A DNA stretch of 48,317 nucleotides from Bradyrhizobium sp. (GTDB lineage: Bacteria > Pseudomonadota > Alphaproteobacteria > Rhizobiales > Xanthobacteraceae), in NCBI GenBank assembly GCA_028290305.1, contig JAQGKC010000205.1:1-48317 (forward strand), given 5' to 3'. Positions 46,604 to 48,317 of this stretch are shown piece after piece (position 1 is the stretch's first letter; every line of letters starts with the position of its first letter). The notes beneath the pieces are model-generated. The model was given only the letters and a program-made list of their open reading frames with translations. It had not been told where the DNA came from and ran no database searches. Both the position numbers and the translations under genes were made by a program.

Positions 46604-46847
46604 CACGCCGCACCGTCTGGCATGGCCAAGACGACAGGTCAACAATTCGCCCCTTTGCGCTCCTGTTAAAGTGCCGTGACCCAGAATTTGCACAAGTGCG
46701 TTCGGGTCGTAGCTCTGGCGGCCGGGACTTCCGCGAAGCCGTTCCCGTTCCCCAGAAAGCTAAATCCATCCCGGCGGTTAGACCGGGACGGTAAGTGAGT
46801 TATGACGAAAGTGGTTGCACGGACTCCCAACGCCGATTAGCGCGCAT

Positions 46848-48317
46848 TCAGGCCCGGCCGAGCAATTCTGCGCCGCCGCCCCGCGCCGGTGCAGCCGTCG
46901 GATCGAAATCGTCCGGCTTCTTGGCGATCAGCGTCTGCGTCGTGAGAATTAATCCCGCGACCGATGCCGCATTGCGCACCGCGCTGTAGCTCACCTTGAC
47001 GGGATCGATGATGCCGGCCTGGACGAGGTCAACGAGACTTCCGGTGCGGGCATCGAGGCCGACGCCGTTAAGCGACTTTGCCACCTTGTTGACGTAGGTG
47101 TTGCCGTCCAGACCGCAATTGGCGGCAATGCGGAAAAGCGGTTGCATCAGGGCCTGCTGCAGAAGTTCTGCACCTTGCCGCGCGCTGCCGGTGAGGCTGG
47201 CGATCAGCGGATCCAGCGCCGGTGCAGCACGCACCAGGGCGACGCCGCCGCCCGGCACGACCCCCTCTTCGAGCGCGGCGCGCGTTGCGTTGATCGAATC
47301 CTCGATCAATTGCACACGTCGCTTCTGCTCGACGGGAGTTGCTCCGCCGGCGAGAATGATGGCGGTACCGCCCGCGAGTTTTGCCAGACGCTCCTGAAAC
47401 TTGTCGCGCTCGATGTTCTCCGGCGCAGCGTCATACTGACGCTTGATCTGTTCGCGCCGGGCGTCGATGGCAACCTGATTGCCATTGCCTGCGGTAATCA
47501 GCGTTCGTTCTGCCGAGATCCGTACCTGGCGCGCACTGCCGAGATCGGCGAGTTCGCACTTGTCGACACTGCCGCCGAGATCACGGGCGATGACCTTGCC
47601 GCCTGTCGTGATCGCGATATCCTCAAGCAGCGCTTTGCGCCAGTGTCCGTATTCCGGTGGATGAATGGCTGCAATCTTGAGCTTGTCGCGCTCGCGGCGT
47701 GCGAGCATGTCGATGATACAGGCCGGTGACACCTCATCGGCGATCAGCAGCAGCGGCCGTCCACTCTTCGCTATCAATCCATAGACTGCCGTCAACTCGG
47801 CTGGCGACAGGATCTTGTGGTCCGTCATCAGAATGTAGGGATTATCGAGCACGACCTGCATCCTCTCGACATCCGTCACCATGTGATGGGACAGATAGCC
47901 ACGGTCGAACGCCATGCCCTCGACGACCTCCAGAACGGTTTTGACACCTATGCCAAATTGCACGTCGACGATGCCCTGTGCCCCTGCCCGTTCGAAGGCT
48001 TCAGCGACAAGATTTCCAAGAGCGACATCGTTGGCGGCAACGCGCGCGATCGCCCGTACACCCTCACCCCCCTGGAGCTGCTTTGCGTTTCGTTTCAACG
48101 TTGCGATGGTCTCCTCAACGGCCGCTTCAATGCCATGAACCAGTTCTACGGGATTGGCACCACCGGCCAGGCACGCAAGCCCCTGCTGGACAAGCGCATC
48201 CGCCAGCACCGTTGCGGTCGTGGTGCCATCGCCGGCGACCTCGTTGGTCTGCCGGGACACCTCGCGCACGATCTGCGCGCCCATGTTCTCGAACGGACAT
48301 TCGAGTTCGATCTCGTC
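46848..48317 (-). CDS. Divergent GroEL (60-kDa chaperonin) paralogue, partial
   Basis: About 490 residues are present; the N-terminal ~60 lie past the right edge. Chaperonin features: [17 protein letters not shown], the ATP site [24 protein letters not shown], and [19 protein letters not shown]. The apical domain departs from normal Gro[11 protein letters not shown] replaces the VITVEE segment, and [20 protein letters not shown] then [14 protein letters not shown] replaces the APGFGDRR region. The C-terminus ends [13 protein letters not shown] without the GGM repeats. No groES is seen downstream. It is probably an accessory chaperonin with special clients, not the housekeeping GroEL. Confidence 0.88.
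   Translation of the reverse strand, partial: DEIELECPFENMGAQIVREVSRQTNEVAGDGTTTATVLADALVQQGLACLAGGANPVELVHGIEAAVEETIATLKRNAKQLQGGEGVRAIARVAANDVALGNLVAEAFERAGAQGIVDVQFGIGVKTVLEVVEGMAFDRGYLSHHMVTDVERMQVVLDNPYILMTDHKILSPAELTAVYGLIAKSGRPLLLIADEVSPACIIDMLARRERDKLKIAAIHPPEYGHWRKALLEDIAITTGGKVIARDLGGSVDKCELADLGSARQVRISAERTLITAGNGNQVAIDARREQIKRQYDAAPENIERDKFQERLAKLAGGTAIILAGGATPVEQKRRVQLIEDSINATRAALEEGVVPGGGVALVRAAPALDPLIASLTGSARQGAELLQQALMQPLFRIAANCGLDGNTYVNKVAKSLNGVGLDARTGSLVDLVQAGIIDPVKVSYSAVRNAASVAGLILTTQTLIAKKPDDFDPTAAPARGGGAELLGRA

Overview
The window is high-GC alphaproteobacterial DNA that most resembles Bradyrhizobium or a close relative (Rhodopseudomonas, Nitrobacter). This rests on the form IC Rubisco locus in the order cbbR / cbbF-P-T-A-L-S-X, a xoxF gene, DUF3551-like small secreted proteins, and many decayed fragments of rhizobial gene families. 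No tRNA, rRNA, CRISPR array or complete insertion sequence was seen.

Layout. 1-7.7 kb: the 5' end of a xoxF-type PQQ methanol dehydrogenase, divergent from an AraC-family regulator; two small exported or membrane proteins of unknown role; a soluble lytic transglycosylase; an RlpA-like lipoprotein; and spacers with decayed repeats. 7.7-17.1 kb: a complete Calvin-Benson cluster (cbbX, cbbS, cbbL, fructose-bisphosphate aldolase, transketolase, phosphoribulokinase, fructose bisphosphatase, all on the minus strand) with divergent cbbR. 18.1-33.7 kb: one long minus-strand run of uptake and catabolic genes. It holds two taurine/nitrate/sulfonate-type (NMT1) ABC importers, an AtzF-like amidase, a UbiD-family decarboxylase, a molybdopterin oxidoreductase and a complete Liv-type ABC importer. 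33.9-43.4 kb: an unusual block made of a Sdt1-like HAD nucleotidase, a NadC-like phosphoribosyltransferase, a metal amidohydrolase, an aldehyde dehydrogenase, an OMP-decarboxylase-like (PyrF-like) protein, an extra PRPP synthetase, a CobW GTPase, a PncC/CinA-type amidase and a MocR regulator. 43.5-48.3 kb: remains of an iron-type (FecI/STN/TonB) signalling locus with a sigma-factor fusion, a transposase scrap, a trypsin-like protease and a divergent GroEL paralogue cut by the window end.

Best candidate for an undescribed system: 33.9-43.4 kb, probably with the Liv importer and perhaps the UbiD, molybdenum and amidase genes. It combines a PRPP-making enzyme, a phosphoribosyltransferase whose quinolinate-binding Arg (in the NHR motif) is replaced, a decarboxylase fold with an altered active-site spacing, a nucleotide 5'-phosphatase, an amidase, a ring-opening type amidohydrolase and an aldehyde dehydrogenase. 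My inference is a catabolic route in which an imported heteroaromatic or N-heterocyclic acid is activated as a ribonucleotide, decarboxylated and dismantled, under MocR control. The substrate cannot be read from the sequence.
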